A DNA stretch of 64,000 nucleotides from Mikania micrantha (GCA_009363875.1 CM018682.1:61402031-61466030), one strand, 5' to 3'. Shown: positions 31,938 through 45,400, numbered from the stretch's first letter. Notes: generated by a model not told the origin, from the sequence alone. Numbers and translations: made by a program.

Positions 31938-33560
31938 CGATTTTAGACAAATTGTTGAAGGATTCTTGTGGTTTTTCGAGCTGTTCGGACTTAACAGATT
32001 TTGCCGCCAACTTCTTGAATTGATACTATTAGTATCGACGAAATCTTCATCGATACTGTTAGTATCGGTGGAATCTTGGGTGATACTATTAGTATCGACG
32101 GAAACTTTATCGATACTATTAGTATCACTGGAATCTGCATCGATACTATTCGTATCGGTGGAATCTTTGTAGATACTATTAGTATCGGTGGAATCTTTGT
32201 AGATACTATTAGTATCAGCATTTACTTTTTCAGATTATTAGTATCAAAGTCTTGAAAATTTTTCCTCAGGAATTCAAAATGGAAAATTATTCAAGATTGT
32301 CTACTTTGTTTAGTAAAACGAAGATTGAAAATATGTCAAAGCTTCCGGTTCTTTTCACGCTTAGCGATTTTGCATCTTGGTGTACATAATTTGAAGCGTT
32401 TCTGGTGCTTGTTGACCCGAATCTCAAAATTCATATATTTTTGATTGATATTTTCAACCTAAGCTAAATGGAGTTTATAAAAATTCAATAAGATTAAATA
32501 CAGAAGAGAAGGAATGTTATGATTGTGAGAAGAATGGTTTTACCTTGCTTTCTATGGCAATCTCCAAAGATATTTTTCGGACTTTCAAGCAGATCAAGAA
32601 TTCTAATGATCTTTGGATTGCTATAGCCAACTTGTGTGATGATTCTAAATTGAAGAATGGTACTCATGATTTAAAAGATCAGATTGATGCACTGAAAGCT
32701 GAAGTTATGAGATTAAATAAAAGATGTGATAAATTTAAATTGTTTAAACAAGAAAATACAAGATAAAACGAAGAAATTGAAGATTTGAAGATTAAATCTG
32801 AACTCCAGGAAAAGCGGATGGATGAAGATCATGTTGATATTTCTAAGGAAATATTCAAGTCAATATCGAAACATGTTGAGTGTCAGAAGCAAAAGAGGTA
32901 GAGGATAACAAGGAAGAGGTCAAGAAAGTCGAGGAACAACAAGAAAAAGACAAAGAATGTCAACTTAATTGACTTATTGACTAAAGCTTTCAACGATTAT
33001 TTCAAATAAAAAATATGGAGGCAAAACATGTGTATAAACCACATGCATATAATTCAAGGCATTATGTTCCAATTGTGAAACAGAATAATTACAAAATTTA
33101 TGGTGGTTGTAGACAAAGAAATAGAATGTGTTTTCAATCGTATACTCAATTTTTTCAGCAAACTTGGAATACTCAGAGATCTGGTTCCAGTATGGATGGA
33201 AAAAGAAGGTATCATATTAATCATGAGATTCACAAAGAAGCTGAATGCCAGTTTCATGAAAATGAAACAACAATAATGAAGCCCAAACCAAAACGGGTTT
33301 GGAAGGTTGTTAACACTGATACCCAGGCTATTACTAAGGTGGAGAGTGTTAGAACATAAAGATAGTAAAAGCTTTAGGTGATTAATTATTGTTATTTGAT
33401 TACAATATTTTAGAATACAACTCATATATTTGAGAAGGAGGAGAAACAATTTCAGATACGTGTAGATCTTGATCTGGCCTAAGAAACTTGCTGGAAGCTA
33501 CTGTTTGTCTCAAACGAGCTGATCAGAGAATAATCACCAAGTTGTTGTTATGGGGGAGCC
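31938..33560 (+). mobile_element. Array unit 8, right part
   Basis: It starts with the target duplication CGATT (31938-31942). The leader then jumps from ACAAATTG directly to TTGAAGGATTC, losing roughly 115 bp present in other units. Minisatellite 32019-32246 (228 bp, also missing its right edge), gag remnant 32279-32901, gag C-terminal remnant 33015-33359. Confidence 0.88.
32279..32901 (+). pseudogene. gag remnant, unit 8
   Basis: In-frame TAA at 32387-32389, the HIFLID frameshift, and a TAA at 32764-32766 after QENTR. The last stop is shared with unit 15. Confidence 0.78.
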
Positions 33561-36043
33561 CGTTAGTGCACGGATTTTTCAATAGCTTTAGATCATTACT
33601 TAAGACATTGTTTTTAGTCTTGATCATGTATTTGAGTTGTATTGGCCTTGAATTTCTAGTATTGGTCAAGTATTCATTGTCATGCTAATTGTATCGATAT
33701 GAGTTCCATCGATACTAGTAGCATCGACACGTATATTCTCGTCACTAGTAGTATCGGTATGTCAGTTGTCGATATTAATAGTATCGATGCTGCCGATACT
33801 AGTTGCCTGTATATAGGCATGCGTTTGATTTTTTATGTAGTGCTTCATTCACAATATTAAGATTCTCTTTGAATCTAGAGAGAGAAACATTTTAGAGAGA
33901 CTTTGCATTTCATTATTATTATAAATAGTCTTGTAATCCGATCTTCATTCAATGAGAATTCAAATCATATACATTGTGTTCTTCATACTCTCACACACAT
34001 CGACACGTTTATGGATTCCGCAAGTTTTTAAGTCGAGTGATCTCAGTTTGATCCAATGCAAATTGACTTTCAAGTGGTATGACACACATAGTGCTTGGTT
34101 CTGAGATCCCATTGTGTGTTTTGAATAGATTCGGTTTGTTGAAGATGAAAGTTTGCAACCACATTTTTAGACAAATTGTTCATTTTCAAATGTCATTTTG
34201 ATCAAATCGACGGGCTAGGGTTGTGTACTTTTGAATTACGAAGAAATTGATATAAAATTCGACTTTTAACTCTCAAAAATGAAGATTTTAGAAGGATTCT
34301 TGTGATTTTTTGAGATGTTCGGACTTAACAGATTTTCCCGCCAATTTCTTGAATCGATACTATTAGTATCGACGAAATCTTCATCGATACTGCTAGTATC
34401 GGTGGAATCTTGGGTGATACTATTGGTATCGACGGAAACTTTATCGATAATATTAGTATCGGTGAATCTTCATCGATACTATTATTATCGGTCGAATCTT
34501 GGGTGATACAATTAGTATCGACGGAAACTTTATCGATACTATTTGTATCGGTGGAATCTTCATCGATACTATTAGTTTCGGTGGAATCTATGTAGATACT
34601 ATTAGTCTCGGTGGAATATTTGTAGATACTATTAGTATCAGCATTGACTTTTTCAGATTATTAGTATCAGCGTTGACTTTTGTAGATACTATTAGTATCT
34701 ACAAAAACAAGACTTAGAAAATTTTTCAAAGTCTTGAAAATTTTTCCTCAGGAATTCAAAATGGAAAATTATTCAAGATTATCTACTTTGTTTAGTAAAA
34801 CGGAGATTGAAAATATGTCAAAGCTTCCGGTTCTTTTCACGCTTAGCGATTTTTCATCTTGGTGTACACAATTTGAAGCGTTTCTGGTGCTTGTTTACCC
34901 GAATCTCAAAATTCATATATTTTTGATTGATATTTTCAACCTAAGCTCAATGGAGTTTATAAAAATTCGTTAAGATTAAATACAGAAGAGAAGGAATGCT
35001 ATGATTGTGAGAAGAATGTTCTTACCTTGCTTTCTATGGCAATCTCCAAAGATATTTTTCGGACTTTCAAGCAGATCAAGAATTCTAATGATCTTTGGAT
35101 TGCTATAGCCAACTTGTGTGACGATTCTAAATTGAAGAATGGTACTCATGATTTAAAAGATCAGATTGATGAACTGAAAGCTAAAGTTAAGAGATTAAAT
35201 AAAAGATGTGATAAATTTAAATTGTTTAAACAAGAAAATACAAGATTAAACAAAGAAATTGGAGATTTGAAGTTTAAATCTGAACTCTAGGAAAAGCGGA
35301 TGGATAAAGATCATGTTGATATTTCTAAGGAAATATTCAAGTCAATATCCAAACCTGTTGAGTGTCAGAAGCAAAAGAGGTTGAGGAAAACAAGGAGGAG
35401 GTCAAGAAAGTCGAGGAACAACAAGAAAAAGACAAAGAATGTCAACTTAATTGACTTATTGACTAAAGCTTTCAACGATTATTTCAAATAAAAAATATGA
35501 AGACAAAACATGTGTATAAACCACATGCATATAATTCAAGGCATTCTGTTCCAATTGTGAAACAGAATAATTACAAAATTTATTGTGGTTATACACAAAG
35601 AAGTACAATGTGTTTTCAATCGTATACTCAATCTTTTCAGCAAACTTGGAATACTCAGAGATCTGGTTCCAGTATGGATGGAAAAAAGAAGGTATCATAT
35701 TAATCATGAGATTCACAAAGAAGCTGAATGAAAGTTTCACGAAAATGAAACAGCAATAATGAAGCCCAAACCAAAATGGGTTTGGAAGGTTGTTAACACT
35801 GTTACCCAGGCTAATACTAAGGGGCAGAGTGTTAGAACATAAAGATAGTAAAAGCTTTAGGTGATTAATTATTGTTATTTGATTACAATATTTTAGAATA
35901 CAACTCATATATTTGAGAAGGAGGAGAAACAATTTCAGATACGTGTAGATCTTGATCTGGCCTAAGAAACTTGCTGGAAGCTACTGTTTGTCTCAAACGA
36001 GCTGATCAGAGAATAATCACCAAGCTGTTGTTAAGGGGGAGCC
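33561..36043 (+). mobile_element. Array unit 9
   Basis: Parts: LTR 33561-34072 (512 bp, begins CGTTAG), minisatellite 34353-34702 (350 bp), gag remnant 34761-35491, gag C-terminal remnant 35497-35842 with the KKKVSY shift. The short LTR with the CG start defines a lineage shared with units 12, 16 and 17. Confidence 0.88.
34761..35491 (+). pseudogene. gag remnant, unit 9, with lost terminal stop
   Basis: HIFLID frameshift, then TAG at 35288-35290. The usual TAG after KPVECQKQKR is TTG here, so the frame runs on through an arginine/lysine-rich tail to LIDLLTKAFNDYFK, stopping at 35491. Confidence 0.75.
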
Positions 36044-38490
36044 TGATAGTGCACGGATTTATCAATAGCTTTAGATCATTACTTAAGACATTGTTTTTAG
36101 TCTTGATCTTGTATTTGAGTTGTATTTTGTATTTTCCTTGAATTTCTTGTATTTTTCAAGTATTCATTGTCGATGCTAATTGTATCGATATGAGTTCCAT
36201 CGATATTAGTAGCATCGATATGTATATTCTCGATACTAGTAGTATCGGTATGTTAGTTGCCTATATTAATAGTATCGATGTTGCCGAGACTAGTTGCCTA
36301 TATACAGGCATGTGTTTGATTTTGTATGTAGTGCTTCATTCAAAATATTAAGATTTTCTTTGAATCTAGAGAGAGAAACATTTTAGGGAGACTTTGCATT
36401 TCATTATTATTATAAATAGTCTTGTAATCCGATCTTCATTCAATGAGAATTCAAATCATGTACATTGTCTTCTTCATACTCTCACACACACATCGAAACG
36501 TTTATGGATTCCGCAAGTTTTTGAGTCGAGTGATCTCAGTTTGATCCAATGCAAACTGACATTCAAGTGGTATGAGAGACTTAGTGCTCGGTTATGAGAT
36601 ACCATTATGTGTTTTGAATAGATTCGCATTGTTGAAGATTCAAAATTTGAAAGTTTGTTGAAGATGAAAGTTTGCAGCCACATTTTTAGACAAATTGATC
36701 ATTTTCAAATGTGATTTTGATCAAATCGACGGGCTAGGGTTGTGTACTTCTGAATTACGAAGAAATTGATATAAAATTCGACTTTTAACTCTCAAAAATG
36801 AAGATTTTAGAAGGATTCTTGTGATTTTTCGAGCTGTTCGGACTTAACAGATTTTCCCGCCAATTTCTTGAATCGATACTATTAGTATCGACGAAATCTT
36901 CATCGATACTGTTAGTATCGGTGGAATCTTGGGTGATACTACTAGTATCGACAGAAACTTTATCGATACTATTAGTATCGGTGGAATCTTTATCGATACT
37001 ATTAGTATCGGTGGAATCTTCATCGATACTATTAGTATCGGTGGAATCTTGGGTGATACTATTAGTATCGGTGGAATCTTTGTAGATCCTATTAGTATCA
37101 GCATTGACTTTTTCAGATTATTAGTATCAGCGTTGACTTTTGTGGATACTATTAGTATCTACAAAAACAAGACTTAGAAAACTTTTCAAAGTCTTGAAAA
37201 TTTTTCCTCAGGAATTCAAAATGGAAAATTATACTTTGTTTAGTAAAACAGAGATTGAAAATATGTCAAAGCTTCCGGTTCTTTTCACGCTTATCGATTT
37301 TTCATCTTGGTGTACACAATTTGAAGCGTTTCTGGTGCTTGTTCACCCAAATCTCAAAATTCATATATTTTTGATTGATATTTTCAACCTAAGCTCAATG
37401 GAGTTTATAAAAATTCATTAAGATTAAATACAGAAGAGAAGGAATGCTATGATTGTGAGAATAATGTTTTTACCTTGTTTTCTATGGCAATCTCCAAAGA
37501 TATTTTTCGGACTTTCAAGCAGATCAAGAATTCTAATGATCTTTGGATTGCTATAGCCAACTTGTGTGACGATTCTAAATTGAAGAATGGTACTCATGAT
37601 TTAAAAGATCAGATTGATGAACTAAAAGCTAAAGTTATGAGATTAAATAAAAGATGTGATAAATTTAAATTGTTTAAACAAGAAAATACAAGATTAAACA
37701 AAGAAATTGGAGATTTGAAGTTTAAATCTGAACTCCAGGAAAAGCGGATGGATAAAGATCATGTTGATATTTCTAAGGAAATATTCAAGTCAATATCCAA
37801 ACCTGTTGAGTGTCAGAAGCAAAAGAGGTAGAGGAAAACAAGGAGGAGGTCAAGAAAGTCGAGGAACAACAAGAAAAAGACAAAGAATGTCAACTTAATT
37901 GACTTATTGACTAAAGCTTTCAACGATTATTTCAAATAAAAAATATGAAGACAAAACATGTGTATAAACCACATGCATATAATTCAAGGAATTCTGTTCC
38001 AATTGTGAAACAGAATAATTACAAAATTTATGGTGGTTATACACAAAGAAGTACAATGTGTTTTCAATCGTATACTCAATCTTTTCAGCAAACTTGGAAT
38101 ACTCAGAGATCTGGTTCCAGTATGGATGGAAAAAAGAAGGTATCATATTAATCATGAGATTCACAAAGAAGCTGAATGAAAGTTTCACGAAAATGAAACA
38201 GCAATAATGAAGCCCAAACCAAAATGGGTTTGGAAGGTTGTTAACACTGTTACCCAGGCTAATACTAAGGGGCAGAGTGTTAGAACATAAAGATAGTAAA
38301 AGCTTTAGGTGATTAATTATTGTTATTTGATTACAATATTTTAGAATACAACTCATATATTTGAGAAGGAGGAGAAACAATTTCAGATACGTGTAGATCT
38401 TGATCTGGCCTAAGAAATTGCTGGAAGCTACTGTTTGTCTCAAACGAGCTGATCAGAGAATAATCACCAAGCTGTTGTTAAGGGGGAGCC
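36044..38490 (+). mobile_element. Array unit 10
   Basis: Parts: LTR 36044-36565 (TGATAG start), minisatellite 36872-37162 (291 bp), gag remnant 37221-37831, gag C-terminal remnant 37945-38290. Confidence 0.88.
37221..37831 (+). pseudogene. gag remnant, unit 10
   Basis: A 12-nt in-frame deletion removes SRLS after MENY, and the HIFLID frameshift follows. The 12-nt deletion is shared with units 13 and 14 only, so it tags one sub-lineage. Confidence 0.78.
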
Positions 38491-39198
38491 TGATAGTGCA
38501 CGGATTTATCAATAGCTTTGGATGATTACTTAAGACATTGTTTTTAGTCTTGATCTTGTATTTGAGTTGTATTTTGTATTTTCCTTGAATTTCTTGTATT
38601 TGTCAAGTATTCATTGTCGATGCTAATTGTATCGATATGAGTTCCATCGATATTAGTAGCATCGACATGTATATTCTCGATACTAGTAGTATCGGTATGT
38701 TAGTTGCCTATATTAATAGTATCGATGTTGCCGAGACTAGTTGCCTATATACAGGCATGTGTTTGATTTTGTATGTAGTGCTTCATTCAAAATATTAAGA
38801 TTTTCTTTGAATCTAGAGAGAGAAACATTTTAGGGAGACTTTGCATTTCATTATTATTATAAATAGTCTTGTAATCCGATCTTCATTCAATGAGAATTCA
38901 AATCATGTACATTGTCTTCTTCATACTCTCACACACACATCGAAACGTTTATGGATTCCGCAAGTTTTTGAGTCGAGTGATCTCAGTTTGATCCAATGCA
39001 AACTGACATTCAAGTGGTATGAGAGACTTAGTGCTCGGTTATGAGATACCATTATGTGTTTTGAATAGATTCGCATTGTTGAAGATTCAAAATTTGAAAG
39101 TTTGTTGAAGATGAAAGTTTGCAGCCACATTTTTAGACAAATTGATCATTTTCAAATGTGATTTTGATCAAATCGACGGGCTAGGGTTGTGTACTTCT
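38491..39198 (+). mobile_element. Array unit 11, left part only
   Basis: LTR 38491-39012, primer site and leader up to ACTTCTGA, where it joins RT sequence of the duplicated element. The expected rest of the unit is absent here but is present in its duplicate, unit 14. Confidence 0.9.
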
Positions 39199-40515
39199 GA
39201 TATCTGGCCGAGAAGCAGTGAGATACATGAGAGAGCCGATCATTCCCCGGTACAGAGTGGCATCAATTAACTCCCCCTTTTCGTCTGGAGTAATCCCGTG
39301 ATTAATCGCCAGTGGGGTACCAGCAGGCTTCGCATCAGACATACTGAACCGGCTCAGAATGTCACCAACGTATTTGGTTTGATGAATAAAAATACCTGCC
39401 TCAGACTGATCCACCTGTAAACCCAAGAAAAACTTCATTTCTCCCATCGAACTCATTTCGAATTTTTCTTTCATTACACTCTCAAATTCCTTGCACAGAT
39501 TATCATTGGTAGATCCAAAAATTATGTCATCCACATATACTTGTACCAAGAGTAAATCACTGTCCTTCTCACGGATGAATAAAGTGCAGTCAATGACACC
39601 TCTTCTGAACCCGTTGTTCAGAAGGTGAGTGGAAAGTGTCTCGTACCACGCTCTCGGAGCCTGATGCAATCCATACAACGCTTTGTCTAGCTTGTAGACT
39701 TTATCACGATGCAATGGATCTTCAAATCCGGGAGGTTGATTGACATACACTGTTTCACTGATAACTCCGTGAAGGAACGCGCTCTTTACATCCATTTGAT
39801 AAACCTTGAACTTTTTGAAGGATGCATAAGCCAGAAAGATACGAATGGCTTCTAGTCGAGCGACCGGAGCAAACACCTCATTATAATCCAATCCCTCTAT
39901 CTGTCTGAATCCTTGAACCACCAGACGAGCCTTGTTTCTCACAATTATCCCGTGATCATCCTTTTTGCAACGAAGAACCCATCTAGTGCCAATGACTTTT
40001 GCACCTTTGGGTTTATCAACTAGTTGCCAGACTCCTAACTTCTTGAACTGCAAAAGTTCCTCTTGCATGGCGTCTACCCATGATTCTTCTTTGAGGGCTT
40101 CAGTGACGGTACGCGGTTCCACTTGAGATATAAAGCAGGAATGAGCACAAAAGCTTACATCTGCAAAATCAAGAATGTCTGCAAGACCACCTGAAGAAAT
40201 CTGACTACGAGTCTTCACTCCGTCTAAAGGACTCCCAATAATGTTGTCTTGAGGATGAATTCGATTGATTCGTCCAACAGGATGAGTAGGAACCTCAACC
40301 TCAGGATCTAAGTTATTCAAATTCAAATCCTCAAGACCTGGTACAAGATTATCAACAACTGGTTCAGGAGCAGCTGGGGGATTGTCATCTGTGTCTGAGC
40401 TGTCATCATTTATCTGTGTAGAGGGACCAGATGTAGATGTAGGTTGAAAAGTAGCATCGGGGGCATTTTGTACATCATACAACATCTGAACTGCTACATC
40501 TTCATCTGAGTACAT
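39181..40515 (-). pseudogene. pol: Truncated reverse transcriptase, copy B
   Basis: 444 codons, identical to copy A through the YVDD motif to TASRPDI. The last five residues (RSTQP) and the stop come from the leader of array unit 11, so this is a chimeric end. RNase H is absent. The upstream -1 break from integrase is inherited. Confidence 0.9.
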
Positions 40516-41894
40516 GTGGGCATATTGAATGAGTCAAAAAGACTAGAATAGTCAAACATCCAATCTGGCCCTTTTCCAGGTGGGGGCATTGTATACTTTT
40601 GAACATCCACGTGGTACCACTCCTCCACATTATGAGTTGCAATGTTGTAAACTCGTTTATTTGGAGTGCTGTAACCAAGAAAGTACCCTTCTTCCACCTT
40701 TTCATTAAACTTGCCTTGCTCATGTTTCTTAAGCATAGTGCATGGAGCACCAAATGGTTCTAGATACTTAAGATTTGGCTTTCGATTACGGAGCAGTTCA
40801 AAGCAAGTCTTCCCATGTCTCTTCACAATAAGAACCCGGTTCAATGTGTAACAAGCATTGGCAACAGCTTCATTCCAGAATTGAACCGGTAGAGAAGAAT
40901 CAGCAAGCATAGTTCTAGCAGCCTCAATCAATGTCCTATTCTTTCGTTCAGCAACACCATTCATCTGTGGAACGTATGGAGCACTAAACTGTTGAACTAT
41001 GCCTTTTGCATTACAAAAATTCTCCATGTTGTGATTTTTGAACTCCGTTCCATTATCAGTTCGAAATTGACGAATCTTGAGCTTATAAAGAGATTCAAGT
41101 TTGGTAACCAGAACTTGAATGCAATCAAACGTTTCTGATTTCTCTTTTAAAAAGAAGACCCATGAGTATCTGGAGTATTCATCAGTGATAACAAGGCAGT
41201 ATTGATCTCCAGCTATACTCTTCCGATTTACTGGACCGAACAAATCCATGTGGAGAAGCTCAAGAGGAACATTGATTGAATGATACTTTTTCAGCTTATG
41301 AGACTGCTTAGACTGCTTTCCCTTCTTGCACGAAACACAGATATCAGACAGCTTAAAATTTTTCAAGCTAACTCCCTCAACCAAACTGTTGTGTACCAAA
41401 TGATTCATCTTGCGCAAACTCAAATGGCCCATCCTCTTATGCCAAAGAATTGAATCTTTCTCAGTTGCCTTTGTCATAAAACATGAAGCTGTGGAGGATG
41501 TAGTTGAAGCTGTGGCCATATTGAGAACGTACAAGTCTTGTTTTCTTGGAGCAGACATTAAAATCCAATCTTCTGGTATCTGCACACCTTGCTTGAGAAT
41601 ATAACACTTTGAGTCATCAAATAGAACCTTGTACTCTTTGTCACAAATCTGAGAGACAGACAGGAGATTGTTTTCCAACTGTTTGACATATCTGACATTA
41701 TCGAACGAAACCTGTCCATTTGTCAAGATACCCTCTCCTGTAATGAAACCACCCTTGTCTCCAGCAAAAGCTACATAGCCACCTCGAACTGCGTTCACAT
41801 TGGTGAGCAGAGAAATATCACCGGTCATGTGTCTGGAAGCCCCACTATCAACGATCCAATTGCTGTTCACTCCAGCTTTTGGGGCAACCTGCAC
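40494..41894 (-). pseudogene. pol: Protease-integrase, copy B
   Basis: The predicted protein appears identical to copy A (466 codons), with one silent difference at 40674. It carries the same break from RT and the same 28-nt gap from gag. Confidence 0.9.
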
Positions 41895-41907
41895 AATAAA
41901 GAGACTA

Positions 41908-44814
41908 TCAGTTTACATTGGGAACCCAAGCCTTTACGGTCTTGGGTTGACCCATTGAGTCTCGGATCCAAACATCGATCCATTTTCCCTTAGGAATAGG
42001 TTTATCTGAAATTTGTGGAACAGACACCTCAGATGATTTAACTTTCCAAATTGCATTTTTATCAAAAGAGGTTTTCAGATAAATGGATGATGATTTTGAT
42101 TGGTTAATTTTAACCCCATTTGGAACAACCAAAGTTTCCAGCTTTCCCTTTCCCTTGTCTGAAATCTTAGACTGAGTGTGAGATGTAGATTTTTGCTGAA
42201 AAGACTTAGGCACAGATTTTACTGGTTTTGGTAAAGCAGACTTTAAGTTTTTGAAAGGAACAATCTTAGGTCTAATCAACTGAGGACAAAACCTCACAAT
42301 ATGCCCTGGTTCACCACACTCAAAACAGACTTTATCACCTTTTTTATGAAAATGTTTCAAATCTGAAAAAGACTTTTTAGTTGATTTAAAAACATTTGAT
42401 TTCTGACAATCTGGCTCAAAACCCAAACCCTTTCTTCCTTTGTTACCAAACTGAGCTGATTTGGTATCACAATTAGTTTCAGACCCCTGTGAAGCTTTAA
42501 CAAAGCATAATTCTTTGTAAATCTTTGATTTGGAGATTGGGTCACCTTTTATGACAACAGGGGTTTGATTCCGAGGAGTACTATACTCTGATTCATCCTC
42601 GGAATCCGAGACCCAATCTTCAACAACTCCATCCACCCGAGATCCAGCAGTCTTTGATGAACTCTGAGTTGTACTCAGACCAACTGGATCAATTACTAAC
42701 GGAGTAGTAACTTGAAAATCCTTTACATCTTTGTCATTTGGAGTATTGACAAAGGCATTGAGGATTGGTGGAGGACACTTTTGATAGTTAACCTGTTCCT
42801 TCCCCTGATCAGTACCCCTACTGATCATGTGCTCAATGATATAAGAAGAGCTCTCATAGCTCTTGAGCTTCTGACCTAAAGTCTCATAATCACATTCAAC
42901 AATTGCTAACTTCTTCTTGATCTCATTTATGGTATTGAGATAAGAAGTTATAGCATCTTGCTTGTTCAGAACAGCGATCTCAGCTTCATGCAATTGTCTG
43001 TTTAAAAGATCAATTTTAGCTTGAAAATCTTTTTCATTAGATTTTAAAATTTTGTTAGCTTCAATGCATAAGTCGAGATCGTTCATCAAAACACTGTTAT
43101 GTGTTTGATAAGCAAGGACCTTACTTCTAAGATCAACACAATGAAAACACTCTGAATGTGAAGATGAACAGTCAGTGTATACATGCTCAGAAGAGTCTGT
43201 AGAAGCAGAAGAATTTGCCATCAAAGCAAATTGAGTTGAAGAGTCATCAGCTTCACCATCAGACTCTTGAGTTTCAGAATCTGTCAGACTGTCTGATTCT
43301 GAACTTGATATCTTATCATCGATCACCAAAGAATCTTCCTGACTGCTTTCTTCATCAAGATCTTCAGAATTCTGAATCTCTGCTACACATGCTTTATCTT
43401 GATCTTCCTTGTCAGCATTGAATCTGAAGTCCCAATTCACCCCTTCATCTTGTTGAACCATTAAAGCTTTACTACCAGAAGATGAAGATCCAGCTGGAGA
43501 AGGAGAATCAATAGGAACTAATCGCCTTTCAGAATTAGCAGGGGCTGACTTCTGATGCTGAAATGGGTTCTTGTTTCCAGCTTTCTTAGGCTGCTTGCAC
43601 TGTCTGGCAAAGTGACCCTTCTCACCACAGTTGTAGCAAGTAACAGATGCCATATCAAATCCAAACTTAGACTCCTTGTTTAGATTGATGTCCTTCCCGG
43701 TCCTCTTCACAAACTCCTTAGCTCTTCTAACTGCACTAGCCAATGCCCACATGATGTCAATTCTTTCCATATCATCATGATCAATCTGAGAGTAGTCATC
43801 ATTGGTCAAATATGGATTGCCGATCTGACCAGCAACTAATCCATCATATGAACTAACCAATGTTGACAAAAGACCCATGTGCTCTTTAGCAATCTCAACT
43901 GTGACCTTATCAAAGTTATCTGTTTTCAGACTTGCAGTAGGCTGATGATGCTCCTGTTGTGAGCAAGATGAAGAAGATGGGCTAAAGTGCATCTGAGCTG
44001 CAGATGGAGCTTCAGATGTTTTAGATACAAAAGCAGTCTTCAGAGGAGCATGAGTTGTAGCTTTGTCAACTGTGGGTGTGGAGTAGTACAGAGAAGGATC
44101 TTGAACTTGCACAACACTCTTTGCCTTCCACTTGTTCTCTATCTCCTGTTCCTTCAATTTCTGAATAAAATCATTGATGTCCATATGAGCCATCATTTGA
44201 TTTTGCTTAAGTACCATCAAGAAAGACTCCCACTTTGGAGGTAGTGCATCTGCCAAACATTGAATCTTCTCTTGAGTTGTAGTTTTGACCTCGTGGTTGA
44301 ACAACTCACTCAACAAATGATAGAACCTTGCAATCAACTCATCAAGAGACTCATTACCCACATACATAAAGCTATTGAACTCTTTCCTTAAAGCTTTAGA
44401 CTTAATGCTCTTTAAGGCATCATTCCCTTCATATCTTTGTTGCAAAGCATCCCAGAGTTGTTTAGAAGAAGAAAACTGTCTAAATTGATGGAAGATGTCT
44501 GTAGCAATGGACTGTGACAAAATAGCATAAGCTTTCTTCTCATAGTCATACAGTTTTCTTTGAGGCTCGGTCATCCGTGTAACCATCATAGGAGTTCCAT
44601 CCTCATTTAAAGGCCTCAAATATCCTCCCTCTATCATCATCCATAGATTTGTATCCACTCCATTGATATGAATCTCAAATCTATACTTCCAGTGAGGATA
44701 GTCATCCAAAGTCAACAACTTAGGAGCTTTGTTTGAGTTCCCGGTTTCATTCTCTGTCAACAAGAGAGTCTGAATGCGATGGTTTTGGTTAGCCATGAGT
44801 GCTAGATCCTCCAT
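41908..44814 (-). CDS. gag: gag polyprotein, copy B
   Basis: 968 codons, open throughout, both zinc knuckles intact. It differs from copy A mainly in 42608-43497, where dense substitutions change, for example, SSEQVYTDCSSSQSDCFNC to SSEHVYTDCSSSHSECFHC. The flanking gag sequence is essentially identical. It could still be expressed from its 5' LTR. Confidence 0.9.
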   Translation of the reverse strand: MEDLALMANQNHRIQTLLLTENETGNSNKAPKLLTLDDYPHWKYRFEIHINGVDTNLWMMIEGGYLRPLNEDGTPMMVTRMTEPQRKLYDYEKKAYAILSQSIATDIFHQFRQFSSSKQLWDALQQRYEGNDALKSIKSKALRKEFNSFMYVGNESLDELIARFYHLLSELFNHEVKTTTQEKIQCLADALPPKWESFLMVLKQNQMMAHMDINDFIQKLKEQEIENKWKAKSVVQVQDPSLYYSTPTVDKATTHAPLKTAFVSKTSEAPSAAQMHFSPSSSSCSQQEHHQPTASLKTDNFDKVTVEIAKEHMGLLSTLVSSYDGLVAGQIGNPYLTNDDYSQIDHDDMERIDIMWALASAVRRAKEFVKRTGKDINLNKESKFGFDMASVTCYNCGEKGHFARQCKQPKKAGNKNPFQHQKSAPANSERRLVPIDSPSPAGSSSSGSKALMVQQDEGVNWDFRFNADKEDQDKACVAEIQNSEDLDEESSQEDSLVIDDKISSSESDSLTDSETQESDGEADDSSTQFALMANSSASTDSSEHVYTDCSSSHSECFHCVDLRSKVLAYQTHNSVLMNDLDLCIEANKILKSNEKDFQAKIDLLNRQLHEAEIAVLNKQDAITSYLNTINEIKKKLAIVECDYETLGQKLKSYESSSYIIEHMISRGTDQGKEQVNYQKCPPPILNAFVNTPNDKDVKDFQVTTPLVIDPVGLSTTQSSSKTAGSRVDGVVEDWVSDSEDESEYSTPRNQTPVVIKGDPISKSKIYKELCFVKASQGSETNCDTKSAQFGNKGRKGLGFEPDCQKSNVFKSTKKSFSDLKHFHKKGDKVCFECGEPGHIVRFCPQLIRPKIVPFKNLKSALPKPVKSVPKSFQQKSTSHTQSKISDKGKGKLETLVVPNGVKINQSKSSSIYLKTSFDKNAIWKVKSSEVSVPQISDKPIPKGKWIDVWIRDSMGQPKTVKAWVPNVN

Positions 44815-44865
44815 TTGATCAGAAGTAGTAAAATTCAACACTTAGAAAAAAATTCAGAAGTAGCT

Positions 44866-45135
44866 GGCGAATGACTACTATTCTGGCGAATGTCGGGGGC
44901 CGAATGAGTAGAAACTGGCGAATGACAAGCTGAGTATGACAACAGACGAATGAGTGAGTCGAATGACCTATTCGGCTAATGGCAGATCGAATGAGGTCTT
45001 TCGCCGAATGAGAATGGAGAATGAGGCTTATTCGGCGAATGTGAATGGCGAAGGAGCTATTCGCCGAATGAGACCTATTCGGCGAATGAAGGGCTATTCG
45101 GCTGAACTTATTCGGCCGCCAGAGTCATTCGGCGA
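44866..45135. repeat. TTCGSCGAA dyad cluster, leader of copy B
   Basis: Duplicate of 30738-31007 with the same spacing. Confidence 0.83.
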
Positions 45136-45400
45136 TCTGGGGTTTTTGACAACGAAAATCGTGATAACTTGCAATTTTGATCAAATCTAACCACCAAATT
45201 TGGTACAGAAGTTCAAGACATGATAGCAAACCAATTGGGAAAGATTTAGGGCAATCAAACCACAAAAACACTTGATTTTTCAATGAAATAGTAACTTGGG
45301 AAGCAAGAAATTTAGGGTTTTTGGAAGTTACGAAAATCAGGGTTTTGGGAATCTCAGATCTGTTGATTTTGAGTGGAAATCGAGTAGAATCAAGAGCCAA

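Larger units (their letters stand above)
25071..39198. repeat. Segmental duplication, copy A (14,128 bp)
   Basis: This block runs from within RT of the element through its 5' LTR and on through units 8 (right), 9, 10 and the left part of 11. It recurs directly downstream with a constant offset of 14,128 bp, checked at the LTR (31289 and 45417) and at unit starts (33561/47689, 36044/50172, 38491/52619). Confidence 0.95.
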
